NCBI RefSeq assembly: GCF_004010155.1
Contig: NZ_RRYH01000002.1
Coordinates: 310,001-374,000, forward strand
From: Solirhodobacter olei
GTDB lineage: Bacteria > Pseudomonadota > Alphaproteobacteria > Rhodobacterales > Rhodobacteraceae
DNA length: 64,000 bases
Direction of reading: 5' to 3'
Part shown: positions 45,746-54,233 of the stretch, piece after piece
Numbering within the stretch: position 1 is the stretch's first letter
How the letters are laid out: each line of letters starts with the position of its first letter
Made by a program: the position numbers and the translations under genes
The notes under the pieces: generated by a model
Seen by the model: the letters and a program-made list of their open reading frames with translations, nothing else
What the model was told of the DNA's origin: nothing
Database searches by the model: none

Positions 45746-46776
45746 TACCCCTCGAAGACGCTGGGCAACGGGCGCGGCATCGCATCGAGCCAGCCCGGAA
45801 CCGGCAGCCCCTTCTCCTTCAGGAAGGCGGGGTTGAAGAGCTTCGACTGGTAGCGCGTGCCGTAGTCGCACAGGATCGTGACGATGGTATGCCCCGGGCC
45901 CATCTCCCGCGCCATCCGGATCGCGCCTGCGACGTTGATGCCGGAGGAGCCGCCGAGGCAGAGCCCTTCTTCGGAGAGCAGGTCGAAGACGATCGGCAGC
46001 GCTTCGCTATCGGGAATGCGCCAGGCCATGTCGGGGGTGAAGCCCTCGAGGTTGGCGGTGATCCGCCCCTGCCCGATCCCCTCGGTGATGGAGCTGCCGG
46101 GGCTCTCGAATTTCCCGGTGGTGTAATAGCTGTAAAGCGCCGCGCCCTCGGGATCGGCCAGGCCGATCTTCACGCCCTTGGGCTGCAGCGCCATGCCGGT
46201 GCCGGCGAAGGTCCCGCCGGAGCCGACGGCGCAGACGAAGCCGTCCACCTTCCCGCCGGTCTGTTCCCAGATCTCCGGGCCGGTGGTCTCGACATGCGCC
46301 TGCCGGTTGGCGACGTTGTCGAACTGGTTGGCCCAGATCGCGCCCTTCGACTCGGTCTTGGCCAGCGCCTCGGCCAGCCGCCCCGAATAGCGGATGTAGT
46401 TGTTGATGTTCTTGTAGGGCAGCGCCGGAACCTGGACCAGCTCCGCCCCGGCAAGGCGGATCATGTCCTTCTTCTCCTGGCTCTGCGTCTCCGGGATCAC
46501 GATCACGGTTCGGAACCCCATCGAGGCGCCGACCAGCGCCAGCCCGATGCCGGTGTTGCCTGCCGTGCCCTCTACGATGGTGCCGCCGGGCTCCAGCTGA
46601 CCCTTGGCGATCGCGTCGCGGATGATGTAGAGCGCCGCGCGGTCCTTCACCGACTGGCCGGGGTTCAGGAATTCCGCCTTGCCGAGGATCTCGCAGCCGG
46701 TCATCTCGCTGGCCTTGTTCAGGCGGATCAGCGGCGTGTTTCCAATCGCATCGGCGAGGTTTTTGCGGATCATCAT
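45745..46776 (-). CDS. cysK: Cysteine synthase A
   Basis: A 343-residue PLP enzyme that makes cysteine from O-acetylserine and sulfide. The Schiff-base lysine is Lys44 in GQSVKDRAA, and the phosphate-binding loop is EGTAGNTG. The C-terminus is longer than in E. coli CysK. The start MMIRKN at 46776 follows AAAGG. In R. sphaeroides a cysK gene lies beside trgAB and takes part in tellurite resistance, which matches this neighbourhood. Confidence 0.95.
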   Translation of the reverse strand: MMIRKNLADAIGNTPLIRLNKASEMTGCEILGKAEFLNPGQSVKDRAALYIIRDAIAKGQLEPGGTIVEGTAGNTGIGLALVGASMGFRTVIVIPETQSQEKKDMIRLAGAELVQVPALPYKNINNYIRYSGRLAEALAKTESKGAIWANQFDNVANRQAHVETTGPEIWEQTGGKVDGFVCAVGSGGTFAGTGMALQPKGVKIGLADPEGAALYSYYTTGKFESPGSSITEGIGQGRITANLEGFTPDMAWRIPDSEALPIVFDLLSEEGLCLGGSSGINVAGAIRMAREMGPGHTIVTILCDYGTRYQSKLFNPAFLKEKGLPVPGWLDAMPRPLPSVFEG

Positions 46777-46894
46777 ATCGGAACCTTTCTTCTTCGCCCC
46801 TTGATAGGCGCGGGTCTCGGGGAACTCAACGGGGAAGGCAGGTAGCCCGTGCCCCGCGCGGGGCAAGCCGGCGCCCCGCCGCGCGCGCCGCGGC

Positions 46895-48052
46895 TCAGCC
46901 CCCGGCGCTGGCGGCGGCTGATGCCCCTGCCCCGATCTCTGCCCGCAGCCGGGCGCGGTTGGCCTGCAGCCAGTAGGCCATGATCAACAGCACGCCGTTC
47001 TCGACCTCACCCGAGGCCACCAGCTCCATCAGCCGCGCGAAGGGCAGGATATGGCTCTGGATATCCTCATGCTCCTCGGCGAGCCCCGCCGTCCCTGTCG
47101 CCACCGTGCCGAGATCAGCAATGCCGACATAGGCATAGAGGTACTCGGACATGGTCCCAGGCGTCGGATAGTAGCCCGCCACAGGGTGGAGCGCGCCGAG
47201 CGTGATGCCGGCCTCCTCCCCCGCCTCGCGGCGAATGGCCTCCTCGGGCGTCTCGCCCGGGTCGACCCGGCCGGCGACGCCCTCCAGCATCCAGGGCTCC
47301 GCGTCGCCGCGCGCCATCGGGCCGGGGCGGAACTGTTCGATCAGCAGCACCTCGTCGCGGACCGGGTCGTAGGGCAAGGCGCAGGCGGCATCGCAGCTCA
47401 CGAAGACCGCGCGGTGCATCTCGCCGCTCATCGCCCCGTCGAAGCGGCGGTGCCGAAGGTCGTATTCCTCGACCGCGAAGAAGCGCGCATAGGGCTCGGC
47501 CCGTGCCGTGATCTCCACGTCCCCCGGCGCCGCCTGACGCCGCAACGTCACCGGCGCGGCCTTCCGCGCGCGGACGGCGGAGGCCGCCGCGGCCAGGAGC
47601 GAGGGGTAGCGCGCCATCGCCTCGGCCTGCGGAACGCGCCCGAAACCCGCCATGAAGCGCCGCGCCGCGATCACCGCGGCGTCGCCCACCCGCGCCTGCC
47701 AGACCGAGAGGTCCCACGGCGCGCCGGGCGTCTGGCGCGAGGGTTCCGGGAAATAGATCCGCGCCGCCACCGTCTCGCCCGCGCCGACGCCCAACGGCAC
47801 CTGCTGCGTGGCATAGGCAAAGCCGCCCTCGTAATAGTCGAGCCGCGCGGCTTCCTCATCGGTGATCCCGCGCGCCAGCACGCCCTCGGCCACCCCGCCC
47901 GGTTCCGACTTGATCATCGGGAAGGCATGGCCCGCGACCCAGTAGGTCGCGTGATCCGCCAGCCGCGCCGGGGTAAGCGCGATCTCGCGCCCCATCACCT
48001 CGGCCAGAAGCGGCGCGTGGCACAGCGTGCCGTAGAAGAAGAAATCGGCCAT
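46895..48052 (-). CDS. trgB: TrgB: gamma-glutamylcyclotransferase-like domain fused to a NUDIX hydrolase
   Basis: A 385-residue two-domain protein. The N-terminal part has the FFYGTLCHAPLLAEVMG opening and AFPMIKSEPGGVAEG typical of gamma-glutamylcyclotransferase/AIG2 folds. The C-terminal part (from about 190) is an ADP-ribose-pyrophosphatase-type NUDIX domain with a perfect NUDIX box from Gly (GRVDPGETPEEAIRREAGEE). R. sphaeroides TrgB, needed for high-level tellurite resistance, has this character. The biochemical link to tellurite is unknown. It overlaps nothing, and trgA ends one base upstream. Confidence 0.85.
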   Translation of the reverse strand: MADFFFYGTLCHAPLLAEVMGREIALTPARLADHATYWVAGHAFPMIKSEPGGVAEGVLARGITDEEAARLDYYEGGFAYATQQVPLGVGAGETVAARIYFPEPSRQTPGAPWDLSVWQARVGDAAVIAARRFMAGFGRVPQAEAMARYPSLLAAAASAVRARKAAPVTLRRQAAPGDVEITARAEPYARFFAVEEYDLRHRRFDGAMSGEMHRAVFVSCDAACALPYDPVRDEVLLIEQFRPGPMARGDAEPWMLEGVAGRVDPGETPEEAIRREAGEEAGITLGALHPVAGYYPTPGTMSEYLYAYVGIADLGTVATGTAGLAEEHEDIQSHILPFARLMELVASGEVENGVLLIMAYWLQANRARLRAEIGAGASAAASAGG

Positions 48053-48053
48053 C

Positions 48054-48494
48054 TCAGCGCCACCGCCGGCTGGCCCATTCGGTGACGAGCCCGGCAAGGA
48101 TCCCGCCGCCGATCAGCACGACAAGCTCGGTCGTCGCCGTCAGCATCACCGCGTATTTCGCGATCATCCCCGCCATCGCCTGAAGCGCATCCATCGGTCC
48201 GTGATACATGTGCTGCATCGAGCGTATCACCATCTCGCGCCCGGTGAAGAGGATCAGCGCGAAGAAGACGATCGTGGCAGAGGAACGGATGCCATTGCCG
48301 ATGGCCGTGATCGTCCCGCGCCCGGCCATGGCGCCGCTGACCATCCAGCCGGTGACCGCGCCGATCCCCCCGCAGATCAGCGAGAAATACCCGAATTGAG
48401 AGCCCGGGGGCATCAGCGGCTTGAAGCTCTCCGCCGCCACGAAGGCCACGGCGAAGAAGGCAAGTGCGGCGATCAGCTTCGCGGCGGTGGGCAT
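48054..48494 (-). CDS. trgA: TrgA-family membrane protein (tellurite resistance)
   Basis: A 146-residue inner-membrane protein with four helices (residues 5-25, 36-60, 72-90 and about 112-138) and short loops. The TrgA pattern includes GSQFGYFSLICGGIGAVTGW and GITAIGNG-like turns (GTITAIGNGIRSS). In R. sphaeroides trgA and trgB are an operon for tellurite resistance, and the same order is seen here, one base apart. The function of TrgA is undefined. Confidence 0.85.
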   Translation of the reverse strand: MPTAAKLIAALAFFAVAFVAAESFKPLMPPGSQFGYFSLICGGIGAVTGWMVSGAMAGRGTITAIGNGIRSSATIVFFALILFTGREMVIRSMQHMYHGPMDALQAMAGMIAKYAVMLTATTELVVLIGGGILAGLVTEWASRRWR

Positions 48495-48580
48495 GACGGG
48501 GCTCCCTGAATACTCACGCCCCCGGGTTAGCGCCGCGCCGCGGGGGGAGGCAAGGGAAAGCCTTTGCCGCGCTCCCCGCC

Positions 48581-49993
48581 TCAGCCCGCCCGTTGCCCAT
48601 AGGCCGCAAGCGCCTGCGCCCGGCCTGCCTCGAGCGAGATCACCGGCTCTGGGTAGCCCGCGCCCGGATCAAGCCGCCAGCGGCGTGGCGCGGCTTCGAA
48701 AAAGGCCAGCGCCTCCGGCCCCGGGCCGCGCGACAGCTCGGCAACGAAGCGGCGGCGATAGGCCCCCTCCGGGTCGAACTTCTTGGCCTGCGTCGCCGGG
48801 TTGAAGACGCGGAAATAGGGCGCCGCATCCGGCCCCGACCCCGCCACCCATTGCCAGCCCATGGCATTGGCCGCCGGGTCCCAGTCGATCAGGCAGTCCT
48901 CGAACCAGGCCAGCCCCAGCCGCCAGTCGGTCAGAAGGTGCTTGGTCAGATAGGAGGCCACGACCATCCGCACCCGGTTGTGCATCCGCCCGGTCACGTA
49001 GAGCTCGCGCATCCCGGCATCGACGAACGGCTCGCCCGTCATCCCCCGCCGCCAGCGCTCGGCCTGCGGGCTCTCGCCGCGCCAGGGGAAGGCGTCCCAT
49101 TCCGCGCGCCAGTTGCTGCGGGCGAGATCGGGGAAATGATGCAGCAGGTGATAGGTGAACTCGCGCCACACAAGTTCCTTCAGGAAGGTCTCGGCCCCCG
49201 CCGCGCCCTCCTCCATCGCGCGGGCGGCGCCGAGCCAGACCTGCCGCGGCCCGACCTCCCCCTGCGCGAGGTTTTCGGAAAGGCCGGAGGTCGCCTCCGC
49301 TCCCGGCAGGTCCCGCTCCGCGCCGTAGCGCCCGATCCGGCCCTCCAGGAAGCCCGTCAGCCGCCCGGCCGCCGCCTCTTCGCCGACGCAGGCATGGCCC
49401 GCGACGATCTCGAGGCCCCGGCGCATCTCGGCGCCGAGCGCCCAGTCCTCCAGCCGGTCGCTTTCGGGCCACGCCGCCGGCGGGCGAAGCCGCGTCACCG
49501 TCGGCAGCGGCGCGCCCACGCCCCGGTCCCGCACCGCGCGCCAATAGGGGGAATAAACCTTGTAGGGCCCGCCCTGCCCGGTCTCAACCGTCCAGGGTTC
49601 ATGCAGCAGGAAGCCCGGGAAGCTGCGCGCATCGATCCCCAGCGCCCGCAGCGCGGCCTTCACCTCGGCATCCCGCGCCTTCGAGGCCGGATCGTAGAGC
49701 CGGCTCCACCAGACGCCCGATGCCCCGGTCTCCGCCACCAGCGCGGCCAGCACGTCCAGCGCCGGGCCCCGCCGCAGGATCAGCCGCGCGCCGATCGCCT
49801 CCAGCCGCGCGGCAAAGGCGCCGAGCGCCGCGCCCCAGCGCCATTTCGGCGCGGCGCCCAGGCGCTCGGCGAGGTCGTCGAGAATGGCGACGGCAACGAC
49901 CGGCCGCCCGGTCTCCGCCGCCGCGGCGAGCATCGGATGATCCGCCAGCCGGAGGTCTCGGCGGAACCAGAGGATCAGCGGTGCGTCGGTCAT
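48581..49993 (-). CDS. phrB: Deoxyribodipyrimidine photolyase (cryptochrome/photolyase family)
   Basis: A 470-residue flavoprotein. The N-terminal antenna-binding domain opens with LILWFRRDLRLADHP. The C-terminal FAD domain carries ELVWREFTYHLLHHFPDL, GMRELYVTGRMHNRVRMVVAS and DWDPAANAMGWQWVAGSG, the classical class I CPD photolyase blocks, including Trp residues of the electron-transfer chain. It repairs UV dimers using light. The ATG at 49993 is 16 bases after the stop of the aminotransferase gene, so they may share a transcript. Confidence 0.94.
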   Translation of the reverse strand: MTDAPLILWFRRDLRLADHPMLAAAAETGRPVVAVAILDDLAERLGAAPKWRWGAALGAFAARLEAIGARLILRRGPALDVLAALVAETGASGVWWSRLYDPASKARDAEVKAALRALGIDARSFPGFLLHEPWTVETGQGGPYKVYSPYWRAVRDRGVGAPLPTVTRLRPPAAWPESDRLEDWALGAEMRRGLEIVAGHACVGEEAAAGRLTGFLEGRIGRYGAERDLPGAEATSGLSENLAQGEVGPRQVWLGAARAMEEGAAGAETFLKELVWREFTYHLLHHFPDLARSNWRAEWDAFPWRGESPQAERWRRGMTGEPFVDAGMRELYVTGRMHNRVRMVVASYLTKHLLTDWRLGLAWFEDCLIDWDPAANAMGWQWVAGSGPDAAPYFRVFNPATQAKKFDPEGAYRRRFVAELSRGPGPEALAFFEAAPRRWRLDPGAGYPEPVISLEAGRAQALAAYGQRAG

Positions 49994-50009
49994 GGGCGTC
50001 CCGATCAGG

Positions 50010-51239
50010 TCAGAGCACCGCGTCGAGCGCCCCGATCAGTCGGTCGATCTCTTCGCGGCTGGTGTAGTGCACGAAAGACATACGCAGCACACCGTGGGCC
50101 GGATCGATCCCCATCGCCTGAAGCGGGCGGACGGCGTAGAAATCGCCCCCTCCCGCCATGATCCCGTGCGGGGCGAGCGCGGCGGCCAGATCCTCGCCCT
50201 TCCGCTCGCAAGCGATGGCGACGGTGGGCGCCCGCCCCTCCGCCGCGCGCGGCCCCAGCAGGCGGACGTCGTTGCGGTCGCCGAGGTAATCGAGAAGCGG
50301 CTGCAAGAGCCGCACCTCGTGCGCCCGCATCAGATCATGCGCCAGCGCCCCACGTTCGCGCGGCCCGAGCCCCGCGCCGCCGTGATGCTCCGCCAACTCG
50401 TCAAGGTAATCCGCCATCCCGGCCGAGGCCGCGACCTGCGCATGGTCCGGCCCGGCCGGGGTGAAGCGCTTGTAGAGGCTGTCGCCGTTGAAATAATGCC
50501 CCTGGTTCGGCAGCGCCTCGCCAAGCGCGCGGCGGATCACCATGATCCCCTGGTGCGGCCCGTAGGTCTTGTAGGCCGAGAAGAGGTAGATGTCCGCGCC
50601 GAGCGCCCCCACGTCCGGCAGCCCGTGCGGCGCGTAGCTGACCCCGTCGACACAGGCCGCGGCACCCGCCGCATGGGCCATGGCGACGATCTCCGCCACC
50701 GGGTTGATCTCGCCCACCACGTTCGAGCAGTGCGGAAAGCAGACCAGCTTCACCTTGCCATCCGCCAGAAGCCGCTGCAGCGCCTCCGGGTCCAGATGCC
50801 CGGTCGCTCCGTCGATGCGCCATTCGCGCACCTCGACGCCATGCTCGGCCAGCCGCCGCCAGGCGCCGGAATTGGCCTCGTGATCCTGATTGGTGACGAC
50901 GATCGCGCCGCCCTCGGGAAGCCAGCCCTTCACGGCCTGCGCCAGCACATAGGTGTTCTGGCTGGTCGAGGGACCGAAGCTCACCTCGTCCGTCTCCACG
51001 CCGAGGATCGCGGCGAGCCGCTCGCGGGCCTCGTCCATCTCCGCCCCGGCAAGTTCCGAGGCCTCGAAGGGCGCGTAGGGCTGCACCTTGCGCTCGCGGT
51101 AGAACCGCGTGAGGCGCTCGAAGACCGGGCGGCAGGGGTATGATCCGCCGGCATTTTCGAAGAAGGCACGGTCACGCAGCGCGGGTTGCTCGAAGGCCGG
51201 AAACCGGCTGCGGACGAAATTGATGTCGAGTTCAGTCAT
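50010..51239 (-). CDS. Class V aminotransferase (cysteine desulfurase-like)
   Basis: A 409-residue PLP enzyme. The Schiff-base lysine is near Lys224 in FSAYKTYGPHQG, and the preceding CVDGVSYAPHGLPDV contains the cofactor-binding Asp and His. The family includes cysteine desulfurases and related selenocysteine or kynurenine enzymes. No desulfurase catalytic Cys-loop could be assigned by eye, so the reaction is open. The ATG at 51239 follows AAAGGG. An in-frame extension to 51353 without a good site was rejected. Confidence 0.82.
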   Translation of the reverse strand: MTELDINFVRSRFPAFEQPALRDRAFFENAGGSYPCRPVFERLTRFYRERKVQPYAPFEASELAGAEMDEARERLAAILGVETDEVSFGPSTSQNTYVLAQAVKGWLPEGGAIVVTNQDHEANSGAWRRLAEHGVEVREWRIDGATGHLDPEALQRLLADGKVKLVCFPHCSNVVGEINPVAEIVAMAHAAGAAACVDGVSYAPHGLPDVGALGADIYLFSAYKTYGPHQGIMVIRRALGEALPNQGHYFNGDSLYKRFTPAGPDHAQVAASAGMADYLDELAEHHGGAGLGPRERGALAHDLMRAHEVRLLQPLLDYLGDRNDVRLLGPRAAEGRAPTVAIACERKGEDLAAALAPHGIMAGGGDFYAVRPLQAMGIDPAHGVLRMSFVHYTSREEIDRLIGALDAVL

Positions 51240-51439
51240 CGGTGACCCTTTCAGTCGATCCAGAACGGCCCGGCTCAGACCGCCCCATGAGGCGGCGCCC
51301 CGGTGCGGCAGGTCTTCCAGCCAAGCCGCTGCTTCGATCGGATCGAAAGTCACCGGCAGATCCCGGGCTCAGGGCCGCGGACTCGTCCCCTTGCTAGCCC
51401 GTGGCACGGCGCGGGTAAATCCCTCTCTGCGCCCGCCCC

Positions 51440-52429
51440 TCAGCGGCGGACGTCGACGACGATCCGGCCCTGGATCTGGCCCTTCAGGATCGCCGCGCCC
51501 AGCTCTGGCAGATCGGCCAGCCGCGCCGGGCTGATCATCGCCTCCAGACGGTCGAGCGGCAGGTCCCGCGCGATCCGGTTCCAGGCGCGTACCCGGTCCT
51601 CGTAAGGCCGCAGGACCGAATCGATGCCAAGCAGGTTCACCGCGCGCAGCAGGAAGGGAATGACCGTCGCCGGCAGCGCCGAGCCGCCGGCCAGGCCCAC
51701 GGCGGCGACCGAGGCGCCATATTTCATCTGCCCCAGCACGCGGGCCAGCATCGCGCCGCCCACGGCATCGACGCAGCCCGCCCAGGTCTCCGATTCGAGC
51801 GGGCGCTTCACCGTCTCGGCCAGCTCCGCCCGCGGCACGATCCGCGCGGCGCCGAGGCCGTGGAGGTATTCGCCCGCATCCATCCGCCCGGTCACCGCGG
51901 CGACCTGGTAGCCGAGCCGCGCCAGGATCGCGATGGCGACCGAGCCGACCCCGCCCGAGGCGCCGGTCACCAGGACCTCGCCCTTCTCCGGGCTCAGCCC
52001 ATGATCCTCCAGCGCCATGACGGCAAGCATCGCGGTCAGCCCGGCGGTGCCCACCGCCATCGCCTGCCGCGTCGTCAGCGCATCGGGCAGCGGCACCAGC
52101 CAGTCGGCCTTCACCCGGGCCTTCTCGGCATAGCCGCCCCAATGCGTCTCGCCGACGCGCCACCCCGTCAGCACCACCTTGTCGCCGGGCCTGTAGCGCG
52201 CATCGTCCGAAGCCTCGACAGTGCCGGCGAAATCAATCCCCGGCACATGCGGCCAGCTTCTGACCAGCCCGCCGCCGGAGCCAAGGCACAGCCCGTCCTT
52301 GTAGTTCAGCGTCGAATAGTCCACCGCGACGGTCACTTCGCCCGCCGGCAGACGGTCATCCGCCAGTTCCTGGACCCCGGCCCGGGTTGCGCCCTCAGCA
52401 TCCTTCTCGACGACCAAAGCTCGGAACAT
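51440..52429 (-). CDS. acuI: Acrylyl-CoA reductase (AcuI/YhdH-type MDR oxidoreductase)
   Basis: A 329-residue zinc-independent medium-chain reductase. The N-terminal block VDYSTLNYKDGLCLG and the NADPH-binding VTGASGGVGSVAIAILA near residue 155 match the AcuI/YhdH group. AcuI reduces toxic acryloyl-CoA to propionyl-CoA in the 3-hydroxypropionate or DMSP routes. No DMSP lyase or demethylase is seen nearby, so detoxification is the safer reading. It is transcribed away from ssrA. Confidence 0.85.
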   Translation of the reverse strand: MFRALVVEKDAEGATRAGVQELADDRLPAGEVTVAVDYSTLNYKDGLCLGSGGGLVRSWPHVPGIDFAGTVEASDDARYRPGDKVVLTGWRVGETHWGGYAEKARVKADWLVPLPDALTTRQAMAVGTAGLTAMLAVMALEDHGLSPEKGEVLVTGASGGVGSVAIAILARLGYQVAAVTGRMDAGEYLHGLGAARIVPRAELAETVKRPLESETWAGCVDAVGGAMLARVLGQMKYGASVAAVGLAGGSALPATVIPFLLRAVNLLGIDSVLRPYEDRVRAWNRIARDLPLDRLEAMISPARLADLPELGAAILKGQIQGRIVVDVRR

Positions 52430-52539
52430 GGCTGCCCTCTCTACTGCCGAGGGCCCATCGCCGCCGGTCTCACGACTGTCCCAGACCGGCCCGGCGGAGG
52501 CAAGCCCGCGGGCGCGCCCGAAGCCCGCGAAAGCCCCCC

Positions 52540-52568
52540 TTGAGCGTGCATCTGCCGGCGCCTATATT
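52540..52568 (+). promoter_or_regulatory. Promoter of ssrA
   Basis: TTGAGC and TATATT are separated by 17 bases. Transcription would begin near 52575, just before the acceptor half of the tmRNA. Confidence 0.7.
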
Positions 52569-52574
52569 CAGCGT

Positions 52575-52895
52575 GTTCCGGGCAACCGGGGCTATGGACA
52601 TAAACGCGCTCGTAATAACCGGATCGGACCCGGGGGCGGTACCCGGCGGCTCCACCAGAAACCCTTCGTTGGGGGCGAGAGGGGCCGAAATAGGATCGAC
52701 GAACGTCTAAAGGGGTTTGCTTTGTCCCGGTGAGCTACCACCGTTATCGGTGCATATCGCATAGTTGCCAACGACAACCATGCTCCGATGGCTCTGGCTG
52801 CGTAAGCAGTTCGAGTGATCGAAACTTAAGCCCTTGCGCTTAGCCGCGTAAGGCGGGGTTCGCAGGCACCTGGCAACAGAAGCCTGCACTTCCAA
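52575..52895 (+). ncRNA. ssrA: Permuted two-piece tmRNA (ssrA)
   Basis: The gene is circularly permuted as in other alphaproteobacteria. The acceptor piece comes first and ends CGGCTCC-ACCA at 52657. After a processed spacer (52658-52680) the coding piece starts GGGGCCG at 52681; the two strands form the seven-pair tRNA-like acceptor stem. The tag reading frame is 52767-52805 and encodes ANDNHAPMALAA followed by TAA. The 3' hairpin GCAGGC...GCCTGC ends near 52892. It rescues stalled ribosomes and marks the peptides for ClpXP. The exact 5' and 3' ends are estimates. Confidence 0.93.
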
Positions 52896-53006
52896 ACCCT
52901 TACGATGACCACAATCATTTCGCGCTTTTCGCGACTCACCTAGCGTTGCCCCTGCCCGAGCCGCTTACGCCGGCCCGGATGTTGCAGTGAAAGGGAAGGT
53001 GGGACA

Positions 53007-53549
53007 ATGAAACGGCAATCCGCAGTCGTGGCCGCGGGCATCGCCCTGGCCCTCGCCATGGTCGCCGACCGGGCGATGGGATTCGACATCAGCCAGCTGA
53101 AACCGGGCACGACCTACAACTGGGTCACCTCCACCGGCAACACGACGGAGACCTATCTGGGACCGGTCGACGGCGTCTATGCCTTCCAGTTCACCCGCGA
53201 CGACTCTCAGGGCCAGCCGCTGCAGATGTTCTGGTGGGCCGACCAGGGCAACCAGCTGACGGCAGTCTCGGGCAGCGGGACGACCCAGTGGTACACGCCC
53301 AACGACTGCTCGCTGACCGTCGGCGAGTGCTATTATCAGCAGGTCGACTCGAACGGAAAACGCACAAACATGATCCGCGTCACCGAGGTCTCCGGCAATA
53401 CCGCGACCTACAGGCTCTTCCGGCAGGGGTTCCTCCGCCGGGTTCTCGTCCAGCGCGGCACCTTCACCGTGGATAATCTCGGCTTCGTGCTGTCGGAGAC
53501 GGATGTCGACGCCAACGGCACAACCTCCTTCGTGCGCCGCCTGCATTGA
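53007..53549 (+). CDS. Secreted protein of unknown function
   Basis: A 180-residue protein with a signal peptide of about 25 residues (ending RAMG or AMGFD). The mature part is rich in Thr, Ser, Tyr and Gln with a predicted all-beta look (TTYNWVTSTGNTTETYLG, VYAFQFTRDD), contains two cysteines (DCSLTVGECYY) that could form a disulfide, and ends FVRRLH. No family is recognised. It has a GGGAAGGTGGG site before the ATG. It lies between ssrA and sspB but is probably functionally unrelated. Confidence 0.7.
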   Translation: MKRQSAVVAAGIALALAMVADRAMGFDISQLKPGTTYNWVTSTGNTTETYLGPVDGVYAFQFTRDDSQGQPLQMFWWADQGNQLTAVSGSGTTQWYTPNDCSLTVGECYYQQVDSNGKRTNMIRVTEVSGNTATYRLFRQGFLRRVLVQRGTFTVDNLGFVLSETDVDANGTTSFVRRLH

Positions 53550-53684
53550 GCGCGTGCGCCGGGCGCCCCGCCGGGGCGCCCCCGCGGGAACCCGGCGGAG
53601 CCCTGCGCGCCGGCGCTTGCCCCCTTTCCTTCGGAGTCGAATCTCCTATGCTGGCCCCAAGCCGGCAGTGAAAGGCATTTTCCA

Positions 53685-54140
53685 ATGACGCGTTCCATCG
53701 ACTACGGCAACCTCATGCACCGCGCCATGCGCGGGCTGATCCAGGAGGTGCTCACCGATGTGGCCGAAAGCGGCCTTCCAGGCGCGCATCACTTCTTCAT
53801 CACCTTCGACACCCGCCACCCCGGCGTGGAAATGGCCGACTGGCTGAAGGACCGCTACCCGGCAGAGATGACCATCGTCATCCAGCACTGGTTCGACAAC
53901 CTCACCGTCACCGACGACGGCTTCTCCATCACGCTCAACTTCGGCAACCAGCCCGAACCGATGGTGATCCCCTTTGACGCGATCCGCACCTTCGTCGACC
54001 CCTCGGTCGAATTCGGCCTGCGCTTCGAGACCCATGACGACGACGAGGACGAAGAGGAAGCCGGCATGATCGAGGCGGAGGAGGAAGAGCCCCCCGCCAA
54101 GGATGCCGACGTCGTCAGCCTCGACAGCTTCCGGAAGTGA
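53685..54140 (+). CDS. sspB: Alpha-type SspB ClpXP adaptor
   Basis: A 151-residue protein of the alphaproteobacterial SspB group. The folded core runs from about residues 1 to 115 (HFFITFDTRHPGVEM, IVIQHWFDNLTV, PEPMVIPFDAIRTFVDPSVEFGL). It is followed by an acidic flexible linker (DDDEDEEEAG...EEEEPPA) and the ClpX-binding tail VVSLDSFRK. SspB delivers ssrA-tagged proteins to ClpXP. It stands about 0.8 kb downstream of ssrA, so tag and adaptor genes are neighbours. Confidence 0.93.
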   Translation: MTRSIDYGNLMHRAMRGLIQEVLTDVAESGLPGAHHFFITFDTRHPGVEMADWLKDRYPAEMTIVIQHWFDNLTVTDDGFSITLNFGNQPEPMVIPFDAIRTFVDPSVEFGLRFETHDDDEDEEEAGMIEAEEEEPPAKDADVVSLDSFRK

Positions 54141-54233
54141 TCCGCCACCGTATGCTACGGTATGCCGATTGATTTCACCCGGCGCGGGCGTTAGACCCCC
54201 GGCATCACCCGAGCCCGTGCTTCGAGGAATGCC

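Noticed and set aside
51240-51353. N-terminal extension of the class V aminotransferase
   Set aside because: The extra 38 residues lack aminotransferase-like sequence and a ribosome-binding site; the ATG at 51239 has AAAGGG upstream.
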